A program made the translations under genes and the position numbers. From an uncultured Verrucomicrobiota bacterium (lineage in GTDB: Bacteria > Verrucomicrobiota > Verrucomicrobiia > Limisphaerales > UBA9464), in NCBI GenBank assembly GCA_903922605.1, contig CAIXUG010000083.1, forward strand, positions 20,496 to 84,495: a stretch of DNA of 64,000 nucleotides. Direction: 5' to 3'. This document shows, piece after piece, positions 31,129-38,822 of this stretch (position 1 is its first letter; every line of letters begins with the position of its first letter). The notes under the pieces were generated by a model that worked only from the letters and a program-made list of their open reading frames with translations, ran no database searches and was not told the origin of the DNA.

Positions 31129-32847
31129 TCAGGCCGAAGGCCGCCAGTCCAGAAACTTCAGACGCACGTTGCGGCGGCCGTTGAATTCGTCCACCTGCGG
31201 CACGGCGGCGATGTCAAAAGTGCCCTTTGGGGGCGCTTCCTTCACGGCACCCCACCACAGCGCATCGGCCTGCGCGACGCCATCGGTGAGGCGGAACTTC
31301 CAGTGCTGCTGCTCGCGGCCGAGCTTCTGGGGCGGCTGGGTGAGCGTGAGGCGCGGGATCACAAACTGCAGCGGCGCATTCTGCTGGCCGTAAGGTTCCA
31401 GCCGGGCGAGTTCGTCGAGGCGCTCGAAGGTCAGCTCGCGCAGCGGCACCTCGGCGTCGAGCCTTAGTTCGGGCACGAGCAGATCCGGCGGCAGAGCGGT
31501 GCGGGCGGCGGCGTTGAGCCGGTCGCGAAAGGCGTCCACATTGGTCGGAGCGAGTGTCACGCCGGCGGCCATGGCGTGTCCGCCATGCCGGACCAGCAGG
31601 TCGGAGCAGTCGCGCAGCGCGGCGGCGAGATCGAAGCCCGCGATGCTCCGGCCCGAGCCGCGCCAGAGCTCGTTGTCCCCCCCGAGGATGATCGTGGGCC
31701 GGTAGAACTCGCGCAGCACGCGCGAGGCGACGATGCCGACCACGCCGATGTGCCAGAGCAACTGGCCTTCCACGATGACGAAGTCGCGGACCGGGTCGAA
31801 CCGGGCGCGGACCTGCGCGATCACGTCGTCGGCCATCCGCTTCTCAATGGACTGTCGTTCGCGGTTGGTCGAGTCCAGCGCCTGTGCCAGCGGCATCGCG
31901 GTTTCCAGGTCGGGGGCAAGCAGCAGTTCCAACGCGGCCTCGGCAGTTTCGAGGCGGCCGGCCGCATTGAGCCGGGGCGCAAGCTGGAAGCCGACCTCGT
32001 ACACCCCGACGGGTGACTTGGTCTGGGCAATTTCCTTGAGCGCAACCAGCCCGGGGCGCGTGGTCACGTCGAGGCGTTCGAGCCCGACACTGACGAGGAT
32101 ACGGTTCTCGCCGACGAGCGGAACGAGGTCGGCCACCGTGCCGAGTGCGACGAGATCAAGGAACGGTTTCAGGTCGAACTTCGCGAAACCGTCCAAGCCG
32201 AGTTCGCGACCGTGCTTGACGATCCCGTGCAGGAACTTGAAGGCCAGCCCGGCGGAACAAAGTTCGCGGAAGTTGGGTTCGCTCGGCGCGGACAGGTGCG
32301 GGTTGACGAGCGCATACGCCGCCGGCGCGGGCGAGCTGACCTGATGGTGGTCGAGCACCACCACATCCACATCGCGTTCTTGCAGCCAGCGGATCTGCTC
32401 GGTGGCGGTGGAACCGCAATCCACCGCGACGAGCAGGGAGATGTTGAAACGGTCGAGGCAGTTTTCCACTCCCGTCTGGCTCAGGCCGTAGCCCTCGTCC
32501 ATCCGGTGTGGCAGATAGTGGCAGACCTTCCAGCCGAGTTCGGAAAGGCCGGTTTCCAGGATGGTCGTGGCGGTCACGCCATCCACGTCGTAATCGCCGA
32601 AGATCAGGAAAGTTTCCCCGGCCTCGCGGGCCGCAAAGAGGCGCTCGACCGCGCGGGCGAGGTTCGGCAGCAGGAACGGATCGGCGAGCGACTTCAGGCG
32701 CGGATCGAGAAAGGTCCGCGTCTCCCCGGGTTCCGTGTGGCCCCGGTTCACGAGACACTGGGCCAGCAGTGCGCTGATGCCCAGTTCGGCAATGAGTGGT
32801 GCGGTGAGCAGGGGACGTGGGGGCGCGAGCAGCCAGCGGTTCTTCAT
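31129..32847 (-). CDS. recJ: Single-stranded-DNA-specific exonuclease RecJ
   Basis: The 572-residue DHH-family 5'-3' exonuclease acts in recombination and mismatch repair. Motif I is FGDYDVDGVTATTILETGL, motif II LVAVDCGS, motif III VVLDHHQVSSPAPAAYALVN. The DHHA1 part carries GSGRSIAGFDLAAALRDC and HGGHAMAAGVTLA. An OB-fold segment ends the protein. The length is normal (E. coli 577). Its ATG overlaps the TGA of the upstream terC-like gene. Confidence 0.93.
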   Translation of the reverse strand: MKNRWLLAPPRPLLTAPLIAELGISALLAQCLVNRGHTEPGETRTFLDPRLKSLADPFLLPNLARAVERLFAAREAGETFLIFGDYDVDGVTATTILETGLSELGWKVCHYLPHRMDEGYGLSQTGVENCLDRFNISLLVAVDCGSTATEQIRWLQERDVDVVVLDHHQVSSPAPAAYALVNPHLSAPSEPNFRELCSAGLAFKFLHGIVKHGRELGLDGFAKFDLKPFLDLVALGTVADLVPLVGENRILVSVGLERLDVTTRPGLVALKEIAQTKSPVGVYEVGFQLAPRLNAAGRLETAEAALELLLAPDLETAMPLAQALDSTNRERQSIEKRMADDVIAQVRARFDPVRDFVIVEGQLLWHIGVVGIVASRVLREFYRPTIILGGDNELWRGSGRSIAGFDLAAALRDCSDLLVRHGGHAMAAGVTLAPTNVDAFRDRLNAAARTALPPDLLVPELRLDAEVPLRELTFERLDELARLEPYGQQNAPLQFVIPRLTLTQPPQKLGREQQHWKFRLTDGVAQADALWWGAVKEAPPKGTFDIAAVPQVDEFNGRRNVRLKFLDWRPSA

Positions 32848-33821
32848 CGGGAAGGACCGCCTTCCCGCCGCCGTTCAATCCAGCCGATTATCAGGGATGC
32901 AACCACCGACGTGAAGATGATGCCGGCGACAAGGGCGAGCGAGACATTCGTCAGCGATTCGCCCAGCCACGCCTTGAGCCAGGGTGCGGCCAGCATCTTC
33001 AGGCCGATCAGAACGAGCACCAGCGACAGGCCGTACTTCAGCAGCCGGAAGTAACCGAGCGCGCTGGCAAGCACGAAGTAGAGCGAGCGCAGGCCAAGGA
33101 GCGCGAAGACGTTCGACGTGAAGATGAGGAATGCGTCGCTGGTGACGCCGAAGATCGCCGGGATGGAATCCATCGCGAACACGACGTCGGTCGTCTCCAC
33201 CATCACGAGCACCAGCGTCAGCGGCGTGAACAGGCGGCGTCCGCCCAGGAACGTGACGAAGCGCTCGCCGGCGAACTGGTCCGTCATCGGGCAGAACTTG
33301 CGCACGAGCTGCACCGCCGGATTGTGCTCCGGGTCCACCGCCGGGTCCTCGCCCGCCCGCATCATCTTGACCCCGGAATAGACGAGAAACACGCCCATCG
33401 CATACAGCAGCCAGTGGAACTGGTGGATCAGCACCGCCCCGGTGGTGATCAGCACGCCGCGCATGATCAGGGCGCCGAGGATGCCCCAGAACAGCACGCG
33501 GTGCTGCCATTCCTGTGGCACCGCGAAATAGCGGAAGATGAGCGCGATGACGAAGACGTTGTCCATCGACAGCGACAGCTCGACCAGGTAGCCGGTCGTG
33601 AACGTGGCTGTGTCACCGGGCTTCCAGCCGTCGATGAAACGTGGGGCGATCTCGAAGGCGAAGGCGAAGGCCGCCAGCGCCCACAGGGCGGTCCAGGCCA
33701 GCGCCTCGCGGAGAACGACTCGCCGGCCCGACTTGTGAAGCACGCCGAGATCCACCGCCAGTGCGACGAGCACAAATGCGGTGAAAGCGATCCAATGCCA
33801 GTGGGTGACCAACGCCAACAC
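32844..33821 (-). CDS. TerC/Alx-family integral membrane protein
   Basis: The 325-residue product is read from the GTG at 33819-33821 (VLALVTHWHWIAFTAFVLVA). The frame stays open upstream but without membrane-protein character. Family signatures are GYLVELSLSMDNVFVIALIF and VMVETTDVVFAMDSIPAIFG, each with the conserved acidic pair. About eight membrane helices can be seen. Members are linked to metal homeostasis (Mn export by Alx/MeeY types) and, for some, tellurite resistance; the ion here cannot be told. It overlaps recJ by 4 bp. Confidence 0.88.
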   Translation of the reverse strand: MLALVTHWHWIAFTAFVLVALAVDLGVLHKSGRRVVLREALAWTALWALAAFAFAFEIAPRFIDGWKPGDTATFTTGYLVELSLSMDNVFVIALIFRYFAVPQEWQHRVLFWGILGALIMRGVLITTGAVLIHQFHWLLYAMGVFLVYSGVKMMRAGEDPAVDPEHNPAVQLVRKFCPMTDQFAGERFVTFLGGRRLFTPLTLVLVMVETTDVVFAMDSIPAIFGVTSDAFLIFTSNVFALLGLRSLYFVLASALGYFRLLKYGLSLVLVLIGLKMLAAPWLKAWLGESLTNVSLALVAGIIFTSVVASLIIGWIERRREGGPSR

Positions 33822-33895
33822 GGGCGGGACGATACTGGTGAAGCGGCTGGTTTCCAGTAGAGCCGTGCGGAAATTTTCCCCCCGGTCGCGCCGGA

Positions 33896-34648
33896 CTATT
33901 CGTCGCGATCCTCGTCCTCGCCCGATTCCACCGTCTCCTGCTGGAGCAGGATTTCGCTGGCGACCACCGGATCGATGCTCCAGCGCCGGGCGAGCAGGAT
34001 TACGCGTTCGGTATTGTGCAGCTCGGGCGGGATGTCGCCGTAGCGCATCGGTTCCGGCTCCTCCGCATAGGCCCGGCAGCGGAGGCCGAGGAGTTTTTCC
34101 TCCAGCGTCATCCGGCCCTCGTTCCACAGGGTTTCGCCCGCCCAGCCGTAAGCGCGCGTGACCCGCCCGTCATCGAGCCGGGCCCACGTGTGGACGTTCA
34201 GCACGCGATCCGCCGAATAGAAATGCAGCTCGCCCAGGGCCGTGCTGGCGCGCGTGAGAAAGCGGTACGCCGCGTCCACATCCTGCGCGGGGTCGGGCAC
34301 GTTGGCACCGATCACCAGTGTCCAGCCATCCACTGGCGGCGAGACGAACAGGTTGCGGCTCCGGCAGTGGGCCAGGGCGTCGGACCACGGAAAGAGCGGC
34401 AGGTTCGCCACCCTGAAGACCTCCCGGACCAGCGCCGTGTTGGTGGTGCGTACCGCCAGCCAGCGGGGCGGCATGGGAAAGGGGACAGGACGTCGGCGGG
34501 CGGTAGTGAGGGGGACAAGGGGATCGAGCTGACGGCTCTGGCGCCGGACACGGCGACGGTCGAAGCGGTAGAGGACGAAAAAGGCCAGGCCCACTACCAA
34601 GACCAGCAGCACCAAGAGCAACAGCAGCCAGACGACCACCTGATCCAT
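33896..34648 (-). CDS. Unknown membrane-anchored protein
   Basis: The 250-residue product starts MDQVVVWLLLLLVLLVLVVG, a strongly hydrophobic anchor, followed by a basic stretch (RFDRRRVRRQSRQ) and a ~190-residue soluble domain (WLAVRTTNTALVREVFRVAN, VDGWTLVIGANVPDPAQDVD, LGELHFYSADRVLNVHTWAR, YGWAGETLWNEGRMTLEEKL). The C-terminus is acidic (VESGEDEDRDE). I do not recognise the family. It precedes the terC-like gene by 74 bp on the same strand. Confidence 0.65.
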   Translation of the reverse strand: MDQVVVWLLLLLVLLVLVVGLAFFVLYRFDRRRVRRQSRQLDPLVPLTTARRRPVPFPMPPRWLAVRTTNTALVREVFRVANLPLFPWSDALAHCRSRNLFVSPPVDGWTLVIGANVPDPAQDVDAAYRFLTRASTALGELHFYSADRVLNVHTWARLDDGRVTRAYGWAGETLWNEGRMTLEEKLLGLRCRAYAEEPEPMRYGDIPPELHNTERVILLARRWSIDPVVASEILLQQETVESGEDEDRDE

Positions 34649-34693
34649 GGACCTCTCCTAAACCTGATCGGCCCGGACCGCAACCGCCATTTG

Positions 34694-35629
34694 TCAGGGG
34701 AGCGGTGTCGTCCGGGCCGCCGCGAAGAGCCGATACCATTCCTCGCGGCTCAATCGGATATCCTCCGACCGGGCCAGCGCCTGGATGTCGGCATGGTTCG
34801 TCGAGCCCACGACGGGAAGGATTTCGGCGGGATGCTTCAGCAGCCAGGCCAGCGCGACGGCAGCGCGTGTCGTCCCGTGTTCCTGTGCCAGGACGTCCAG
34901 CATCCTGATGACGGCGGCCGGCTGGTAAACCCGCTGAGAAGGCAGCAGCCCGTGGACGCGGTCGCCCAGCAGGCCGCCGGCGAGGGGGCTCCACGCCATC
35001 GGTGTCATGCCTTGGGCGAGGCACTGATCGAGCGTGCTGTTTTCGAGCGCCACCGTCTGTAGCAGGCTGATCTCGACCTGGTTCACCACCAGTGGCAGCG
35101 GGCAGAGCGCCTGCAACAGCTCCACCTGGGCCGGGCTGAAGTTGCTGACACCGAACTCACGCACCTTGCCCGCATCGCGGAGCTGCAGGAATGCGCCCGC
35201 GACCTCGTGCGGGTTCATCAGGTAATCCGGCCGGTGAAGCATCAGCAGGTCAATGGTCTCGACGCCGAGCCGGCGCAGCGAGCCCTCGACACTGGACACG
35301 ATGTAGTCGCCGCTGAAGTCGTAGTGGTACGGCGCACCCGGCGGCGAATCGGGCAGCCGGATGCCGCACTTCGTTGCGATCAGCAGCCGTGCGCGCAGAC
35401 CGGGTGTCTCGCGCAACGCCTCGCCAAAGATTTGCTCACTGCGTCCGCCGCAGTAGATGTCCGCGAGATCAAACAGCGTGTACCCAGCCTCGACGGCGGC
35501 GTGGATCGCGCGTTTACCCGGCTCGCTGGAGGTGAGGGGCGGCTGGCCTTCCGAGCCACCCAGCCGCCAGCACCCATAGGCCAGGCGGGAACTGATGAGC
35601 GAACTGCGACCAAGGCGGAGAGTTTTCAT
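34694..35629 (-). CDS. Aldo/keto reductase (YdhF-like)
   Basis: The 311-residue TIM-barrel NADPH oxidoreductase has the catalytic tetrad region in place: LFDLADIYCGG (Asp and Tyr), LIATKCGIR (Lys), LLMLHRPDYL (His). Further family marks are EFGVSNFSPAQVELL, NQVEISLLQ and ILPVVGSTNHADIQAL. It is closest in style to the E. coli YdhF group. The substrate is unknown. The gene starts close to the family A repeat at 35642-35777. Confidence 0.88.
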   Translation of the reverse strand: MKTLRLGRSSLISSRLAYGCWRLGGSEGQPPLTSSEPGKRAIHAAVEAGYTLFDLADIYCGGRSEQIFGEALRETPGLRARLLIATKCGIRLPDSPPGAPYHYDFSGDYIVSSVEGSLRRLGVETIDLLMLHRPDYLMNPHEVAGAFLQLRDAGKVREFGVSNFSPAQVELLQALCPLPLVVNQVEISLLQTVALENSTLDQCLAQGMTPMAWSPLAGGLLGDRVHGLLPSQRVYQPAAVIRMLDVLAQEHGTTRAAVALAWLLKHPAEILPVVGSTNHADIQALARSEDIRLSREEWYRLFAAARTTPLP

Positions 35630-35641
35630 GGCGGAATGAGG

Positions 35642-35777
35642 GTAGCGCAGAATTGCATTCTGCTGTATCGCCGATTTTCAATCGGCAGGGGGTTGGAATA
35701 CCCAGACGCGTACTGGAAAACCCGATGCCGGTGCAGGTTCCAAACCTGCGATACAGCAGAGTGCAACTCTGCGCTAC
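35642..35777. repeat. Palindromic repeat family A, copy 2 (136 bp)
   Basis: It has the same ends as copy 1 (gtagcgcag ... ctgcgctac) and the same tgtatcgc/gcgataca internal complement. Its four mini-hairpins are GCAGAATTGCATTCTGC, GCCGATTTTCAATCGGC, GCAGGTTCCAAACCTGC and GCAGAGTGCAACTCTGC. Several stem pairs differ from copy 1 on both sides of the stem, so base pairing is kept. It sits 12 bp upstream of the aldo/keto reductase start. Confidence 0.8.
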
Positions 35778-36359
35778 TTCCAACCGCCTTCAGCAACGTG
35801 CGGCCCACTCGTCGGCTCAGGGTCTGCGTAGAGTCGAGCCATTCAGGACAGTGACGGAAGCATTCCATCCGCTTATCGTAGCGCTCGATTCAGAACTGGT
35901 TTTGGTTCTCCCAACTCCTGAACCCATTGGGGTTTGGTTGAGGAGCGGGACGGTGCGTTTCTTGAAGAATAAGTGCTATGACGCTTTGCAGCACTCGCAA
36001 GCTCCATCATACGTCGGAACTCCGCCTTCCCTGCCATTTGCGTTGAAAGTTTGGTCTGCTGCGTCTTTGAAGGTATCTTCGCATTCTGCTTATTATTATT
36101 GGCAGTACTTGGCGAAGCTCCATTGAGACCGCAAGAATTGGCGTACTCAGTCGACGATTGAGCGCGAGGTGTGCTGACTAACTCCACGCGTGTTGGGCAA
36201 TTCGCCGGTGGATAATTATTCAGCGAGTGACTGCGAACTTGAGTCGGCCAAATTTTGCCTAGATTTTGCGTACGACTATATGGCTGCTTTGCCTTAACGA
36301 AAGCTCGCCATCACCAGATTTTACTGGCTAGAAGAAAAGCGTCTTCATTTCTTCACCCT
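35778..36359. other. Gene-poor, AT-richer stretch
   Basis: About 580 bp with visibly lower G+C than the surrounding genes. Open frames on either strand (for instance 35873-36187 minus) have unremarkable, Ser/Asn-rich translations and no family resemblance. No tRNA-like cloverleaf was found by eye. It could be the remains of a lost gene. Confidence 0.4.
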
Positions 36360-36839
36360 TCAGCTCACCGACACCACAGTGAACTCCCGTTTCGCCCCAC
36401 CGAATTCGAGTTTGAGCCGTTCGCCCGCCTTGTGGCCCATCAGTTGTCCGCCCAGCGGTGAATGGGGTGTCATCACGGTGATCTCGTGGCCGTCGTGTTC
36501 GACCTCAGTGCCGCCGGCCCGGGGGCCGATGAGGTAGAAGCTGCGGTCCTTGCCGGCAAGCAGTTCGACCAGCGCGCCCACGTCGATCGGGGCTGTCGGG
36601 ATGAAATTGCGGCCCACGAGCGCGCGGAACTCATGCAGCGACAGCTCGAGCTCGATCACCTGCTTGGCCTGGCCGCGCGCGAGGTACGAGGCCTCCAACC
36701 CGCGGGTGTCGTATTTGTTCTCCGCCTTGCTGTGTGGGTCGGTCGCTTCGGAGTGTGCAGAACGGGCGGCCCGGCGGTAGAGCTTCAGCTCTTCGGTGAG
36801 CTTCGCGAGGATCAGGTTGATGACGGTGTCTTTGTTCAC
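36360..36839 (-). CDS. Transcript cleavage factor of the GreA/GreB family
   Basis: The 159-residue protein has an N-terminal coiled coil (LTEELKLYRRAARSAHSEAT, then NKYDTRGLEASYLARGQAKQ) and a C-terminal FKBP-like domain (TVMTPHSPLGGQLMGHKAGE). The D-x-R-x tip acidic pair expected in cleavage-active Gre factors is not obvious: the tip region reads EATDPHSKAENKYDTRG. It may therefore be a Gre-like secondary-channel protein rather than a true GreA. Confidence 0.75.
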   Translation of the reverse strand: MNKDTVINLILAKLTEELKLYRRAARSAHSEATDPHSKAENKYDTRGLEASYLARGQAKQVIELELSLHEFRALVGRNFIPTAPIDVGALVELLAGKDRSFYLIGPRAGGTEVEHDGHEITVMTPHSPLGGQLMGHKAGERLKLEFGGAKREFTVVSVS

Positions 36840-36918
36840 GGCAAAATTTTCGGGCGCGGATGAAAGCCCCAGCCATCGGCCGGGTGCAATCGCGCGTCAC
36901 AGGTTTCGGGAATATGGC

Positions 36919-37503
36919 TCAGAGCTTCCGGATCAGGTCACCGAGCCGGACGCCTCCGGCCTGCACCACCATTGCGTTCACGCCGCGCAGGCGCAATGCG
37001 CGCCCCTCGGGCGAGTTCACAAATTTCAGCGCATCGGGACCGAAGCGCCGGGAAAATTTCGAGCATCCGGTGTGCGGTTCCTCGGTGATCTCGATGACGG
37101 CATTGCCAATTTGCAGCCGCCGACCGGCTGGCAGATTGGTCATGCTGAGATCCAGATCGACCACCAGGTTGTCCCCGGCCAGCGGCCAGCGTTCCTGGGG
37201 ACCGGCGATGAGCGCGGCCGTGCGGGCGTTGAGCAGCGTGAGCTGGGTGTCGGGATTGTTCCGTCCGTCCGGCAGCTTGCGGGTGACATGCTTCAACCAG
37301 CGGTCGCCCACCAGGCCGGCCTCGGGCGAGAGTTCGGCGCGGTCGGGCAGCTGCCGCAGCTCCCGGTCAGGGCGGATGACGATCATCAACAGCGGCCCTT
37401 CATGTGCGGGGGCCTGCCGGACTTCGGCGAGGCCGGCGACCAGCTCGGTAGTGGACAGATGACGTTCCAGAGTCACAGCGCGGAATGGTCCATGCCCACC
37501 CAA
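36919..37503 (-). CDS. MOSC-domain protein
   Basis: The 194-residue protein shows the MOSC pattern: EAGLVGDRWLKHVTR, QLTLLNARTAALIAG, DNLVVDLDLSMTNLPAGRRL, ITEEPHTGCSKFSRRFG with the conserved cysteine that holds molybdenum or sulfur, and RGVNAMVVQAGGVRLGD. MOSC proteins are sulfur carriers or molybdenum-cofactor-dependent reductase modules. The stand-alone form here has no fused redox domain. Confidence 0.82.
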   Translation of the reverse strand: MGGHGPFRAVTLERHLSTTELVAGLAEVRQAPAHEGPLLMIVIRPDRELRQLPDRAELSPEAGLVGDRWLKHVTRKLPDGRNNPDTQLTLLNARTAALIAGPQERWPLAGDNLVVDLDLSMTNLPAGRRLQIGNAVIEITEEPHTGCSKFSRRFGPDALKFVNSPEGRALRLRGVNAMVVQAGGVRLGDLIRKL

Positions 37504-37682
37504 GAAATGCCAGCGTTGGCTGGTGGCGAAGGGCGAAGGCTCAATCGGGGCGACGGGGGCGGATCTGAATTTGGGAGCACGGATGGCGTCTGCCTTGACC
37601 TGCCGTCCTGTTATCCAAATCAGATCACCGCCGCTTTTCCCAAAGATTGTCTTCGGCCAATTCCTGCTCCATCCTCAATCCG

Positions 37683-38699
37683 ATGAAACCACTGCGCCTG
37701 CTTTTCAGCCTCGTCGCGTCCTCGCTGCTGCTCCAAGCCGGGGACTGGGTCACCTACAATCCGCCCGCCGGCAAGGCCAACGGCAAGTCCGTCGTCCTGA
37801 TCAGCGGTGACGAGGAATATCGCTCGGAGGAAGGCCTGCCGCAGCTGGCCAAGATCCTCAGCCAGCACAACGGGTTCAAATGCACCGTCGTTTTCTCAGT
37901 GGGCAAGTCTGGCGAGATCGAGCCGAACCTGCACAACAATGAACCGGGCCTCGAGGCGCTCGATTCCGCCGACCTGTGCATCATGCTCCTGCGCTTCCGC
38001 GAATGGCCGGATGACCAGATGAAGCACTTCGTGGACTACTACCTCGCGGGCAAACCCATCATCGCGCTGCGCACGAGCACCCACGCCTTCAGCTACGACG
38101 GCAAGAGCACGAGCGCCTACAAGAAGTTCTCCTGGTCCTCGGGCGAATGGAAGGGCGGCTTTGGCAAGCAGGTGCTCGGTGAGACGTGGGTGAACCACTG
38201 GGGCAACCACAAGCACGAGGCCACGCGCGGCGTTATCGATGAGGCGGCCAAGAAGCTGCCCATCTTCAATGGCGTCGATGACATCTTCGGCACCACTGAC
38301 GTGTACGAGGCGTATCCGCCGGCCGACGCCACCATCCTCGTGCGCGGCCAGGTGCTGAAAGGCATGGAGCCGGCCGATGCGCCCGCCGATTACAAGAAGA
38401 AGACGGCTTCCGGCGTGGAGCAGGGCATCAATGATCCCATGCAGGTCATCGCCTGGTTGCGCGAGCCGAAGAACGAGGCCGGCAAGGTGAACAAGACCTT
38501 CACGACCACCATGGGCGCGGCGACGGACCTGCAGAGCGAGGGGCTGCGCCGCCTGATCGTCAACACGTCCTATTCCTTCGTCGGCCTCAAGGTACCGGCC
38601 AAGGCCGACGTGAGCATCGTGGGCGAATTCAAGCCCACGATGTACGGCTTCGACGGGTACGTGAAGGGCGTGAAACCCTCCGACCACGAGCTGAAGTAA
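37683..38699 (+). CDS. Secreted ThuA-like domain protein
   Basis: The 338-residue product starts at the ATG at 37683 (MKPLRLLFSLVASSLLLQAG, signal peptide). ThuA-type glutamine-amidotransferase-like features are VVLISGDEEYRSEEGLPQLA, LHNNEPGLEALDSADLCIML, DYYLAGKPIIALRTSTHAFS and GETWVNHWGNHKHEATRGVI. Secreted ThuA-like proteins are abundant in Planctomycetes and Verrucomicrobia and are tied to sugar metabolism by context in some cases. The exact activity is unknown. Confidence 0.82.
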   Translation: MKPLRLLFSLVASSLLLQAGDWVTYNPPAGKANGKSVVLISGDEEYRSEEGLPQLAKILSQHNGFKCTVVFSVGKSGEIEPNLHNNEPGLEALDSADLCIMLLRFREWPDDQMKHFVDYYLAGKPIIALRTSTHAFSYDGKSTSAYKKFSWSSGEWKGGFGKQVLGETWVNHWGNHKHEATRGVIDEAAKKLPIFNGVDDIFGTTDVYEAYPPADATILVRGQVLKGMEPADAPADYKKKTASGVEQGINDPMQVIAWLREPKNEAGKVNKTFTTTMGAATDLQSEGLRRLIVNTSYSFVGLKVPAKADVSIVGEFKPTMYGFDGYVKGVKPSDHELK

Positions 38700-38711
38700 T
38701 CCGAGGCCAAT

Positions 38712-38815
38712 GTGCTGCCGGCATCCTGCCGGCAGGGGCCGTCGATGGACCGGTATGGGAAAATTTTCACGGCGCAGGCTTCGGCAAGCCCCTGCCAGCA
38801 GGATGCTGGCAGCAC
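38712..38815. repeat. Palindromic repeat family B, copy 2 (104 bp, reverse orientation)
   Basis: This is the same length as copy 1 and matches its reverse complement, including the asymmetric centre-left segment (ggggcttgccgaagcc). One hairpin reads CTGCCAGCA-tcc-TGCTGGCAG where copy 1 has CTGCCGGCA-tct-TGCCGGCAG, a compensatory G-C to A-T change. It lies between the convergent ThuA and hrpA genes, so it could serve as a bidirectional terminator. Confidence 0.8.
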
Positions 38816-38822
38816 ATTGAAA

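Noticed and set aside
35873..36187. 104-codon minus-strand frame in the AT-richer stretch
   Set aside because: The translation is Ser/Asn/Lys-rich without family resemblance, and there is no coding-like codon usage; more likely a non-coding remnant.
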